A stretch of DNA of 64,000 bases from Mya arenaria (Eukaryota > Mollusca > Bivalvia > Myida > Myidae): assembly GCF_026914265.1 (NCBI RefSeq), contig NC_069127.1, forward strand, positions 18,983,045 to 19,047,044, written 5' to 3'. Made by a program: the position numbers and the translations under genes. The notes under the pieces are model-generated. The model saw nothing but the letters and a program-made list of their open reading frames with translations. It was not told the origin of the DNA and ran no database searches. Positions 25,267-36,345 of this stretch are shown here, piece after piece. How positions within the stretch are numbered: position 1 is the stretch's first letter; each line of letters starts with the position of its first letter.

Positions 25267-28200
25267 ATGTCGGACACGAATCTGTCAGCAGTTTTGTTTA
25301 AAGCCAAGGATTTACAGCTGGTATGTTTTAATTGTTAATTGCGCGTTATTAAAATCCCCATAGTCTCGGATATGTCTTCCATTTTGCTAGTACACTATTG
25401 AACTTGAGCTGACCTCTTATAAATATGTAGAGGTATTAAGGTAAATTGGCTTTCACCTAAATTCTCATTTGCAGGTCGAAAGACCCATCTGTGAGCCCGG
25501 AAAGGGAGGTGGGTGCATTTAGGTCATTCAATATACTTAAAAGTACACCAACCAAAGACATTCTGTAAATAAGCAAACGATAACTTGCACGACTACTGAA
25601 ATCGTCCACTTTCATAACAACTAGTGTCATTAAAGCTGCACTCTCACAGATTGAACGTTTTGACAACTTTATTTTATTTATTCTCTTGGAACAAGCCAAT
25701 TTTTGCGAAAATGCATGGAAACCAGTTATATAAGACTGCTGACAAAAAATTGATTTTTATGCAATGCATTTTTCTTAAACCGTTAGTAACGCTTAAAAAC
25801 ATTAATTTTTGAACGGAAAACTGTAAAAACAGTCAAACTGTGAGAGTGCAGCTTTAATGTTTATTCCCTTTATGCATTATTTGCAAGATTGATATGAATC
25901 TAATGAGCTATTCTGCATCTATATTACACACTGATATGGTTTATTGGTAGAGGTGCAGTTATGCATGCAGAAGGTCGGTATATGCGGGTCGGACGTGCAC
26001 TATTGGCAGGAGGGTCGGATCGGTGATCGGTTTGTGGTGCAGGCGCCCATGCTGCTCGGGCACGAGTGTAGCGCCACCGTCACCAAGGTGGGAGACGGAG
26101 TGACACACCCAAAGTCGGTATGATGGTGTTGTACATTTATTGTATCAATTCTTTTGTTTTGGTGATTGAAACCATAAGCCTTCTTTTAGGAATTACCTGA
26201 TTCCACGTTCATGGAAAGCGATGTGATGGCGCCTGGGGCCGAGGAACCATGAACCGTCCCGGGGGAGACGCAATGTCTGCAAAGCTCGAGCAACACCCCC
26301 CCCCCCCCCCAAGACACACACACCGCATAATTGCTTTTTGTTTTATAGTAAGCGTTAATCTTTAAAATGAGCGTGATGCAAATGATACAAGTCCCAGGTG
26401 AAGCTGTCAATACTCATTATAATGTGGCTTGATTCGTGCTACCGCAAATAAACAATTACAATTAGGCGAGCGCATCTATATATCATCTCAGTATATTGCT
26501 GTTGCAACTGCATATTCAGACATGTATTATGTACATCTGCATGAACGTTTTTGTATACAGGTGACCGTGTGGCTATCGAGCCCCATGGCGTGTGCCGGAA
26601 ATGCGATGCATGCAAGACTGGCCGCTACAACTTGTGCCCGGATGTTTTCTTCTTGGCCACGCCCCCTGACAGTGGTGCCCTCGCCAGATACCACGTGCAT
26701 GGAGCGGACTTCGTCTTCAAGTATTTATTGTTCTAATTGTTACATTAAATGAATTGTTCTGTTTTTTAATGTTTGTTAAGGAACGGAAAAAAAGTCTACG
26801 GTCACTGGAAAACAAAGTTACACAGCTCCATATGAGTAAACGACTCGACCTCGTTGGACTCTGCACATTTGTTCTAACCGTCATACATTTCCTACATACT
26901 CATATTAAGGTGATAATGTGTGCAGACTGTTTCTCTTACAGACTACCAGACAATGTGAGTTTTGAAGAGGGTGCCCTGATCGAGCCTCTGTCTGTTGGAC
27001 TGCACGCATGCCGTCGCGCCCGCTTGTCCATGGGTCACCGCGTGCTCGTGTGCGGGGCGGGACCTATAGGACTATGCGCCATGTTGTCAGCAAAGGCTTT
27101 CGGGGCTGCTGCCGTTTGTGTCACAGGTACTTTTACGGTATATCGAATGCATTAGCACTAGTATATCACATGACTTCTTGTAACAATCACTAATGCGGGA
27201 CTATAATACATTCACTGCAAGAAAATTGCAGATTTCAGACTTTATTCAATGCATTTCTTTTGTGTTTTCTTTACGAACAGTTAATACATGCAGTCGTTTT
27301 GCAGTATTATATACAGGCTTCTCGTATTGACCGTTGAAATTCTGTCTGGCATATTTATCATTAACTCCTTTCCAGATATTGATTCCGGGCGGCTTGAGTT
27401 CGCCAAGAAATTGGGAGCAAGCCACACCCTGTTGATTGAGAAAGGGCAGACGGAGGAGCAAGTGGCGGCCAAGGTCGCAGAGACGCTTGGAGCCGCCCCG
27501 GACAGAACCATCGAGTGCAGCGGCGCGCAATTCTCTGTCAACCTTGGCGTCTATGTATATTTTTGGTTGAAATATATTAATTTAACATATATGCTATATA
27601 ACCAATAAGACACCGTAATATCCATATACATACATTTTTACAGTCATTCTCTTGTAAACGATAAATTACAGGCAGTGGTAAATTAAATAAGGCTGGCCTA
27701 ATGGCAATCTCATTAAAACCATATCGTGACGTTCGCTACATTCTACGCTGTGTACGTCGAGACGTAACGCACTATTTACAACTCTAAATAACCACCTAAT
27801 GAACCCAACTCAAAAACCTACACATGTACGCACACTTCTTCATGTATGATTGCGTGTTTCTTACAGGCGACGAAGCCAGGTGGAGTATTCGTTATTGTGG
27901 GTCACGGGCCCAGCAAGGTTGAGTTTCCGGTCGTCAGCCTAGTTGCTAAGGAGATCGCGATACTTGGATCATTCAGATATATAAACACGTTAATATCAAT
28001 TTCTATTTAATTTCTGAGCCATTTTGGCTGTCTTATTATGATCATGAATATTCCATTTAGACGAGTCGCTTTTGAAACATTTTAGGAAAAACCTATACGT
28101 ATAAGATTAGCTATACAAATGTATGTTTTGGCTCTCTGATTGTTTATCCGTGTTCCTATTTCCTTTTTAAATATTGTTTTGATTCTAGCTTAAAGTGACA

Positions 28201-28495
28201 CCCCAAAAGCTAGTGCATTGTATCATATTCCCAATGTGATTGTCATGAAAGTGTTGTTAAGCATTTTAGGATTATGATAAATACATGTTCGACGAAAATT
28301 GAAAAGTAAAGTTATTTGTGTGTCCATTTCAGCTGGCAGACGGCTATTGACATGATCTCGTGTGGTAAAATCAACGTAGCTCCCCTCGTTACGCATCGTT
28401 TCACACTCGAGGATACGCTTGCGGCATTCGAGACGGCAAGGTCGGGTGTCGGGGTCAAGGTCATGATCGACTGCGCCAAACATGAAAAAAAATGA
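25267..28495 (+). CDS. SORD: Sorbitol dehydrogenase, 8 exons
   Basis: A zinc-dependent medium-chain NAD dehydrogenase that oxidises sorbitol to fructose in the cytosolic polyol pathway. Exons: 25267-25320, 25475-25508, 25951-26117, 26561-26720, 26942-27126, 27376-27554, 27867-27988, 28333-28495, about 354 residues (human SORD has 357). Catalytic zinc ligands are visible in [11 protein letters not shown] (Cys) and LLGHEC (His, Glu), with the conserved Glu in LIEPLSVG. The cofactor loop is VCGAGPIG, followed by an acidic residue at the end of the second strand (VCVTDI), as in NAD-users. The C-terminus reads [10 protein letters not shown] and PLVTHRF, as in SORD. The lobe [15 protein letters not shown] keeps four cysteines for a structural zinc that human SORD has mostly lost. 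One oddity: exon 3 ends AAG TCG before gtatga while exon 4 needs one more base to read GDRVAIEP, so the standard splice gives a one-base shift. All other junctions are in phase. Confidence 0.95.
25630..25857. mobile_element. TTAA-flanked MITE (AGCTGCACTCTC ends), copy 2
   Basis: TTAA at 25630-25633 and 25854-25857, with the same inverted ends as the 8436 copy and a shorter interior (224 bp). It sits wholly inside the second sorbitol dehydrogenase intron (25509-25950), filling about half of it. Confidence 0.9.
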
Positions 28496-28555
28496 AATGG
28501 CGGGCAACACAACACTCTCGACGAACGATCGTTTTCTCTAGTGTTAGCAATGTAT

Positions 28556-28561
28556 AATAAA
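28556..28561 (+). terminator. Poly(A) signal of sorbitol dehydrogenase
   Basis: AATAAA 61 nt after the TGA stop, the first such signal downstream of the gene. Confidence 0.65.
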
Positions 28562-29120
28562 ATCGTTTTCAGGCAAGTTCACAATCTACAGGGTTTTGAT
28601 TTATTTTACAGTCCCCCGGTTCATGTTTTGTAATAACGAGTTTTGAGAAAAGAATACAGCCGATGCATGCCGGTTGTAGACAGCTAAAGATTGCTGTATA
28701 AATACTAAATAGTTACAATTAAACCGTTCTTTATTTCTAAACTGTGCATGTAGTTTATGCTTTGAAATAATATTTCTCCCAGAAGACATCCATGGAGGAA
28801 ATTATCCGACAAACTCTTTATATAAACAGAAATGGTGATTTTAGCCGATTCGACTACAACTCAAAACTCATTTTTCAATGAATGATCTGAACTTGAGAGA
28901 AAACAAATCCAAATCTGAACAGTACACTAAACACGAAAATAACGCACAACCTTTGGGTGTGATAACAATTTATTTGTTAGGATATTTCAGAAAAATAACA
29001 TGAAATGAATTCATGAGCAGAAATAAAGAGTTGAGCATTTTAGACAATACACCAAGAAAAGCAGTGCCACTGGAAAACATGAGACGGTAAAACAGGTCAG
29101 CTATTTTAGACTGAAGTTCA
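28562..29120. other. Intergenic, no gene seen
   Basis: AT-rich spacer between the 3' end of sorbitol dehydrogenase and the repeats at 29121. Confidence 0.5.
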
Positions 29121-29148
29121 TGTTGTTGTTGTTGTTGTTGTTGTTGTT
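29121..29148. repeat. (TGT)n microsatellite
   Basis: Nine uninterrupted TGT triplets. Confidence 0.9.
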
Positions 29149-29152
29149 TTTA

Positions 29153-29578
29153 ATTTGTAGAAGTGACTCGGTCATGTTTTGGCACCATTTTTCCACGTGA
29201 TGCATTTGGTGATAAAATACAATTTAAATATCTTAATCAACCTGGTTGTAAGGGAGCCGGTACAGTCAAGATAATTTTTTTAGCAAACCGTAACTTTATC
29301 CACTCTCCCACAATGACTCTTACTAAACCGATGGATTTTTAAACCTTTGTTAAAAACATTAGTAGCACTACGTGATAATGCCAATCAACCAATCACGCTA
29401 TACCATTTTAATAAATCGCGTGAGTGTGGACTTCAAACACAATATTTGAGCATATACCAGCATTTGTTGAAGGGTTATAGCCGCCAGTATCTTAGTTTTC
29501 AACAAGCCTAATCATTTGCCACACTTAATTTCGTGATAAAAATGTATTTTACAAACCATGAACGAATCCCTTTATTAA
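29153..29578. mobile_element. Second TTAA MITE family, copy 2 (diverged)
   Basis: Aligns along its length with 9920-10362: TCATGTTTTGGCACCA, GGTACAGTCAAG against GGTTCAGTCAAGG, ATTTGTTGAAGGGTT, CCAGTATCTTAGTTTT and CATTTGCCACAC occur in the same order. The ends are degraded. Its right edge supplies the only nearby reverse AATAAA (29571-29576) downstream of the 474-codon ORF. Confidence 0.7.
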
Positions 29579-29745
29579 GACAATGTATGTTTTGCAAGTA
29601 CAACTTTCAATTTAGTTTATGACAGTCGCATCAAAATTGATTGAAATTGAATTGATTGATATTCTGCCGTATGCTCGTTGATTTTAAAGTTAACAATAAG
29701 ACCGTAACCGATTTGTGCTGCATAATCAGCATCATCGTCATACTT

Positions 29746-31170
29746 TTATCCATCACTTCTATCAAAGTTTTCACTGTCATCAATGTCATCATCCAGGGTT
29801 ATTTCCTCGGTGATTGTTTCTGTTAAACTTTTTGCACTTTTCATACTTTTCGCACTTTTCACACTTTTCTCTGACCTAGCTACATTTGTATCTTTCTGTT
29901 GCTTACCCATGAACTTATCTATGTTGGTCTGCGCTTTGCTGAGCGAGCTAGAAGTCCTAGTGTGCACAAACTCTTCGAAAACCCTGTCTCTATACACGTC
30001 GGACTGTTTTACAGACCCCGCTGACTTTCTGGACTTCGGTCTATTTAAATCATACATCATCTGAAGCAAGAACGTGTCTGAGCACGGCTTAGGTATTCTT
30101 AAAATAGCTCTTGGAGTCATGAAGAATTTACCATTCAAGGACTGTTGTTTTTGAAACTTCATGTATTTGTCTATGCTATTAAATTCCATTCGTTTATTGC
30201 CGTTTAGGACGAGTCTCTCCTTGTACTTGGTATTTCTGTATGGATTGTTATAGTTGACCTTAGGTGGTGCCTTGCCACTTCCCATCAGGCGCACGCCCTT
30301 CCCCGTGGTCACTGTGAGACTGTTGGTGACCACGGACTCCGAGACCGTCTCCACTGACCGGATGGACGGGGCGGAGATGCTCGAATGGTCGCGATGTAAG
30401 TCAATAACGTCACTTGACCGCTCACGACTTAACAACGTCATTTTCTTTTGTTTTATGGGTCCGTCAGATGGGATGTATGGGTGTTCACTATCCGGTATTG
30501 AACCGTGGAATTTTGCACAATCAGATGACCTGTTAGCGGCGGATTTCGCCTTCATTGCAGCGAAGTGGGCATAGTTCACGGGCGTGGTGGGAGGGATGGG
30601 GGGAACAGCCCGGTACGTCATCCCGCCCTCCATTTCTGGTAGTCCAGGGCTCGGGTTAATCACACCTTTGTCAGGAGATGATGAAAACAGTATCTCAGAA
30701 ACAGCCTTGCCGGAGCGAGGTTCCCGCCTGGCCCGATACAGGGCCTGTGCAGAAGTCTTGTAACTCCCAACACGTGTCTCATTCACGTACAAATGATGGT
30801 CAATTTCTTTTGAACCCACTGGTAGTCCACACAGAACAAAATGAGGCTTCTCTACCACAAATGCTGGTTCACTTTCCTCCGGCGGTATCTCTGGAGAATC
30901 CATGGTTGATATACCATAGTTCGCTGTCCTCACGCGCGAAAGGTGCTCCATCTTACGCACAGGGACGGTGGGGCCGGTCAGCCCTGTAACGGCGAGGTCC
31001 TCATGAAGTCCCTGGCTGTTCAGCACAAACTGAAACGATTTATCGAAGGTTACCATACCGGGACCCGGCTTATTTGCTTTGAACGTAGCCGAGAGCGGGG
31101 CCACATTGTTCGAGTTTCTCGGAGCGGCCTCGCCTCGGACCTGCAGGTTACCGACCACGGTAGACGCCAT
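29746..31170 (-). CDS. Intronless 474-residue protein of unknown function
   Basis: An open frame of 474 codons with uniform, higher GC than its surroundings, starting MASTVVGNLQV and ending in an acidic tail (TLDDDIDDSENFDRSDG). I recognise no domain. There is no signal peptide or membrane segment. The middle is rich in Ser, Pro and charged residues and looks largely disordered. Residues about 430-450 form a basic Lys/Ser run with the repeat KSAKS. Short ordered-looking patches are AFVVEKPHFVLCGLPVG and TPRAILRIPKPCSDTFLLQM. The codon use and length argue for a real gene. The lack of introns next to two many-exon genes suggests a retrocopy or a lineage-specific single-exon gene. No antisense frame across it is credible. 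Confidence 0.8.
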   Translation of the reverse strand: MASTVVGNLQVRGEAAPRNSNNVAPLSATFKANKPGPGMVTFDKSFQFVLNSQGLHEDLAVTGLTGPTVPVRKMEHLSRVRTANYGISTMDSPEIPPEESEPAFVVEKPHFVLCGLPVGSKEIDHHLYVNETRVGSYKTSAQALYRARREPRSGKAVSEILFSSSPDKGVINPSPGLPEMEGGMTYRAVPPIPPTTPVNYAHFAAMKAKSAANRSSDCAKFHGSIPDSEHPYIPSDGPIKQKKMTLLSRERSSDVIDLHRDHSSISAPSIRSVETVSESVVTNSLTVTTGKGVRLMGSGKAPPKVNYNNPYRNTKYKERLVLNGNKRMEFNSIDKYMKFQKQQSLNGKFFMTPRAILRIPKPCSDTFLLQMMYDLNRPKSRKSAGSVKQSDVYRDRVFEEFVHTRTSSSLSKAQTNIDKFMGKQQKDTNVARSEKSVKSAKSMKSAKSLTETITEEITLDDDIDDSENFDRSDG

Positions 31171-33560
31171 GATTAGACACGACTAAGAGTGCAGTTATAG
31201 CTCCATATGTATCCATTCATGTCTTAAGGTTTACTTCTCCCTCTAACTTTTCATTGGATAATCTGAAATACAAAAGCAACTTCGTTGGCAACTTGGCATA
31301 ATATATAATCCAGTGCAACTTATGCAGTGTTCAAAGTTCATGTCAGTCATGAATAGTAAACAAAATGTCAGTGTCTGAACTTTATCCACATCACACTTGC
31401 CGAACGATATATTTTAATGGTGAATTTATTTTTTAACAGTCGGCAAAGGTGTTGAATGGTGACCTTTGTGAATGAACGATGGATTGCTGCACATATTATC
31501 AGTTTCAACACTGATTTCAACGAGTCGATCTTCAAGGAGATTGAATTTTATTCCTTTAAAATTCATAATTTGCCTCAATTAAGCTTCCAGATTTCTTACA
31601 AGTCCGCTTATCCGTTAATCTGTTAATCCATTTATTCACTGTGAAGTATATTGTATATTTGGTATTGTATTAGTACGGCACTTCATTGGAAACAATAGCT
31701 AGATTAATCTCAATTAAATAACAGTGATTTAATCGAAGCATGGTTGAGGGACGGCATTGTTCGATCTTTGATTATATCCTATATTGATAAAGTAGTTAAC
31801 GTTAACACATATTCATTATGTTGTACATGTCAGATATAAAATGAAAATATTTAAAAACATTATGTGTGGGCATAAATACTGAGCTATATAACACTATTGA
31901 TATGTATTTCAATAAGAATATGTACAAGTGCGTAACATGGCTTAAACATAAGGCTAACAAAACTGATACATGTAACTGATGGCATGACTCAATATAATTT
32001 TTTCTCGGTCTTAAATGAAAAAGGTTTCTTGTATTGTCCCCAGAAACCATTATCATTAACAATTCTTAACAATTTAGTATATATAATTATAAACATATTA
32101 TAACTGATAAAAACATGTATTTACTTAAATAAATATCTTAGAAATCAATCGAAAGAAAATATACCTTCCAACTTTCTGTGTTCACCAGAGTAGTGTCTGT
32201 CAGTTTTAAAGTCCGGTATTTGAATGTTTAAATATTAAGTTTTAGAATCAGATGTACATTTCCAAACAAATGAATTATTTACTGGTTATCATTTAAATTC
32301 GAAAATAGGCTTTTTCTAGTTTATTTTCATTCAATTTTACTAATCTTTTATTCTCCATGTATCAGCGCTATGTATTGTCGTATAAAGCATGAGTTATTAA
32401 ATCATAAACCTAAAATAATAGCTTATTTAAGGCTGTTTGTCAAACGAAGCATATTTCATTGTATTGAGATTTGATTTACAATCGATTTATGTGGAATAGA
32501 CAATTACGACCATTAAAAGCAGTCGCCTCCGCTTGACTCACTAAAATGTTAAGGAATACGAACTAAGGTTTATACCAATACTAAGTCTGGTCGGAATTAA
32601 GCACGCAATTAATCGTGGTTGTGTTGCTTCCGTCCAGTAAGTACATTTAGGGTTTGCATGTTTGTGTTGGCCAGTGATAATCGAGGATTTTTTAATTTAT
32701 CTTTTTGGCCCCCTCTATTTTCTGTAGATGGCCAAAACTGAACTCAAAAAAAATATACTTTTACATTCATCTATTTAGGTCATTTGCTTTTCAACGTCTC
32801 AAAAGTTAGGCCAAACCGGTGTTTGCGGATAATGTTATCATATAGGGTATATTATACCTTCCGACAAGCGAGAGTTTGGCCCGCAGGAGTTTGCGGGAAG
32901 TGTTCGTGACCGCTACACGTAGATCGATATTTTTGAGGTACCGAAATTGCCTGAACCTCACCTCCTCCCGTAGGGTAGCGCTTATCTATGTTGAACATTA
33001 TTTAAAGACGTCAGCCTATCTCAACTTGCGTCGGCTGTTGGTTCATGAAATACCGACAACTGCCTTTAAAGTGCACGGCCAAATGCCATTCTGTAAGCTG
33101 TCATTGGTACACTGTACAGCAGATTAGCAGCCCATTGTAATCTGCTATTGTTTTATTTGAAACCGGCCTGTTCCCAATACAAGAAGTAACCTTGTAAAAC
33201 ACTGTCATCTTTAATCTCACAGAGGCGTCCTAGTTATCACAAGATATAAATAAAGTACACGGACTTAGCTTCCTACAAGTATACAATGTTGCTTATTTGT
33301 CCATGTATTTAATTGACTAGGGCTCGAACAAAGGGCCTCACTCATTGTTATTTTTCCCGAAAATACTGTTTATGAACGCATTACAAAATATGAGATAATT
33401 GAGTGATAATGCTCATATGGAACGATACGTGAATACCAGCGTGAATTTTCGAATTATATTGTTATTGATAATAAATATGTTAAAACATGATCAAAGTCAT
33501 TGTTCGTAATTACATCCACAATTTATTAATTAATTATTTAATTCAAAATTTTGTACCTAG
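31171..33560. other. Intergenic, no gene seen
   Basis: Mostly AT-rich. A more GC-rich patch at 32860-33130 opens an 83-codon plus-strand frame but has no recognisable family or exon borders. No repeat borders supported. Confidence 0.5.
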
Positions 33561-33564
33561 TATC

Positions 33565-36345
33565 AACATGCCGATAGATGTATAAGTATACTGTATCAAC
33601 CATTCTGATGGTTGTATAACTCCAGTGTATCAAGCACGCTTATAGTTGTATAACTGAAGTTTATCAAGCACGCTTATAGTTGTATAACTGAAGTGTATCA
33701 AGCACGCTGATAGTTGTATAACTGAAGTGTATCAAGCACGCTTCTGGTTGTATAACTGACGTGTATCAAGCACGCTGATAGTTGTATATCTGACGTGTAT
33801 CAAGCACGCTGAAAGTTGTATAACTGAAGTTTATCAAGCACGCTTATAGTTGTATAACTGAAGTGTATCAAGCACGCTGATAGTTGTATAACTGAAGTGT
33901 ATCAACTATAGTGTATCAACCATTCTGATGGTTGCATAACTCCAGTTTATCGAGCACGCTTATAGTTGTATAACTGAAGTGTATCAAGCACGCTGATAGT
34001 TGTATAACTGAAGTGTATCAAGCACGCTGATAGTTGTATAACTGAAGTGTATCAAGCACGCTGATAGTTGTATAACTGAAGTGTATCAAGCACGCTGATA
34101 GTTGTATAACTAAAATGTATCAAGCACGCTGATAGTTGTATAACTAAAATGTATCAAGCACGCTGATAATTGTATAACTACAGTGTATCAAGCACGTTTA
34201 TAGTTGTATAACTGCCGTGTATCAAGCACGCTGATAGTTGTTTAACTGACGTGTATCAAGCACGCTGATAGTTGTATAATTGACGTGTATCAAGCACGCT
34301 AATAGTTGTATAACTGAATTGTTTCAAGCACCGGATAGTCGTATAACTACAGTGTATCAAGCACTCTGATAATTGTATAACTACAATGTATCAAGCACGC
34401 TATGTCAAGCGCACTGATAGTTCTATAACTACAATGTATCAAGCACGCTGATAGTTGTATAACTACAGTTTATCAAGCATGCTATACCAAGCATTCTGAT
34501 AGTTGTATAACTACAATTTATCAAGCACGCTATATCAAGCACGCTGATAGTTGTATAACTACAATGTATCAAGCACGCTGATAGTTGTATAACTACAGTA
34601 TATCAAGCACGCTGATAGTTGTATAACTGAATTGTATCAAGCACCGGATAGTCGTATAACTACAGTGTATCAAGCACTCTGATAGTTGTATAACAACAAT
34701 GTATCAAGCACGCTATATCAAGCGCACTGATAGTTGTATTCCTACAATTATCAAGCACGCTGATAGTTATACAACTACAGTGTATCAAGCATACTGATAA
34801 TGCTGATAGTTGTATAACTACAGTATTTCAAGCACGTTGTTAGTTGTTTAACAATAGTGTATATAGCATGCTGATAATTGTATTACTATAGTGAATCAAG
34901 CATGCTGATAGTTGTATTACTATAGTGTATCAAGCATGCTGTTAGTTGTATAACTACAGTATTTCAAGCACGCTGTTAGTTGTTTAACAATAGTGTATAT
35001 AGCATGCTGATAATTGTATTACTATAGTGAATCAAGCATGCTGATAGTTGTATTACTATAGTGAACCAAGCATGCTGATAATTCGATTACTATAGTGTAT
35101 CTAGCATGCGGATAGTTGTTTTACTATAGTGTATCTAGCATGCGGATAATTATATAACTATAGTGTATCAGTCATGCGGATAGTTGTATTACTATAGTGT
35201 ATCTAGCATGCCGATAGTTTTATTACTATAGTGAACCAAGCATGCTGATAATTCTTTTACTATAGTGTATCAAGCATGCTGATAGTTGTATTACTATAGT
35301 GTATCAAGCACGCTGATAGTTGTATTACTATAGTGTACCAAGCACGCTGATAGTTGTATTACTATAGTGAACCAAGCATGCTGATAATTCTATTACTATA
35401 GTGTATCAATCATGCTGATAGTTGTATTACTATAGTGTATCTAGCATTCTGATAGTTGTATTACTATAGTGTATCTAGCATGCTGATAGTTGTATTACTA
35501 TAGTGTACCAAGCATGCTGATAGTTGTATTACTATAGTGTATCTAGCATGCTGATAGTTGTATTACTATAGTGTATCAAGCATGCTGATAGTTGTATTAC
35601 TATAGTGTACCAAGCATGCTGATAGTTGTATTACTATAGTGTATCTAGCATTCTGATAGTTGTATTACTATAGTGTATCTAGCATGCCGATGGTTGTATT
35701 ACAATAGTGAACCAAGCATGCTGATAATTCTATTACTATAGTGTATCAAGCATGCTGATAGTTGTATTACTATAGTGTATCAAGCATGCCGATAGTTGTA
35801 TAACTACAGTGTATCTAGCATGCTGATAGTTGTATTACTATAGTGTGCCAAGCATGCCGATAGTTGTATAACTAAAGTGTATCTAGCATGCGGATAGTTG
35901 TTTTACTATAGTGTACCAAGCATGCTGATAATTGTATTACTATAGTGAATCAAGCATGCTGATAATTGTATTACTATAGTGCATCAAGCATGCTGATAAT
36001 TGTATTACTATAGTGCATCAAGCATGCTGATAATTGTATTACTATAGTGCATCAAGCATGCTGATAATTGTATTACTATAGTGAATCAAGCATGCTGATA
36101 GTTGTATTACTATACTGAACCAAACATGCAGATAATTGTATAACTATAGTGTATCAGACAAGCTGATAATTGTGTTATTTTAGTGTATCAAGCATGCCGA
36201 AAGTTGCATTTCTATAGTTTCAAAAATGTAGATAGTTGTATTGCAATAGTGTATCAAGCATGCTGATAGTTGTATAACAAAAGTGTATCAAGCATGCTGA
36301 TAGTTGTATAACAAAAGTGTATCAAACACGCTGATACAAGATACA
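33565..36345. repeat. 34-bp minisatellite, main array (~80 units)
   Basis: Unit: ATCAAGCACGCTGATAGTTG followed by TATAACTGAAGTGT. About 2.8 kb of head-to-tail copies. Two variant blocks are visible: up to about 34.8 kb most units read AGCACGC..TATAACT(GA/AC)A; beyond that most read AGCATGC..TATTACTATAGTGT. A repeated super-block (TTTCAAGCACG.TGTTAGTTG TTTAACAATAGTGTATATAG) occurs at about 34824 and 34962. The array is cut on its right by a LINE and continues for 63 bp beyond it (38728-38790). Not a CRISPR array: no unique spacers. Confidence 0.95.

Noticed and set aside
29783-31176. Several plus-strand ORFs of 77-106 codons
   Set aside because: They are antisense shadows of the 474-codon minus-strand gene.
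32876-33127. 83-codon ORF in a GC-richer patch
   Set aside because: No family resemblance, splice context or codon pattern to support a gene.
33565-36345. A regular ~34-bp repeat resembling a CRISPR array
   Set aside because: There are no unique spacers; the whole unit repeats. The context is eukaryotic. It is a minisatellite.
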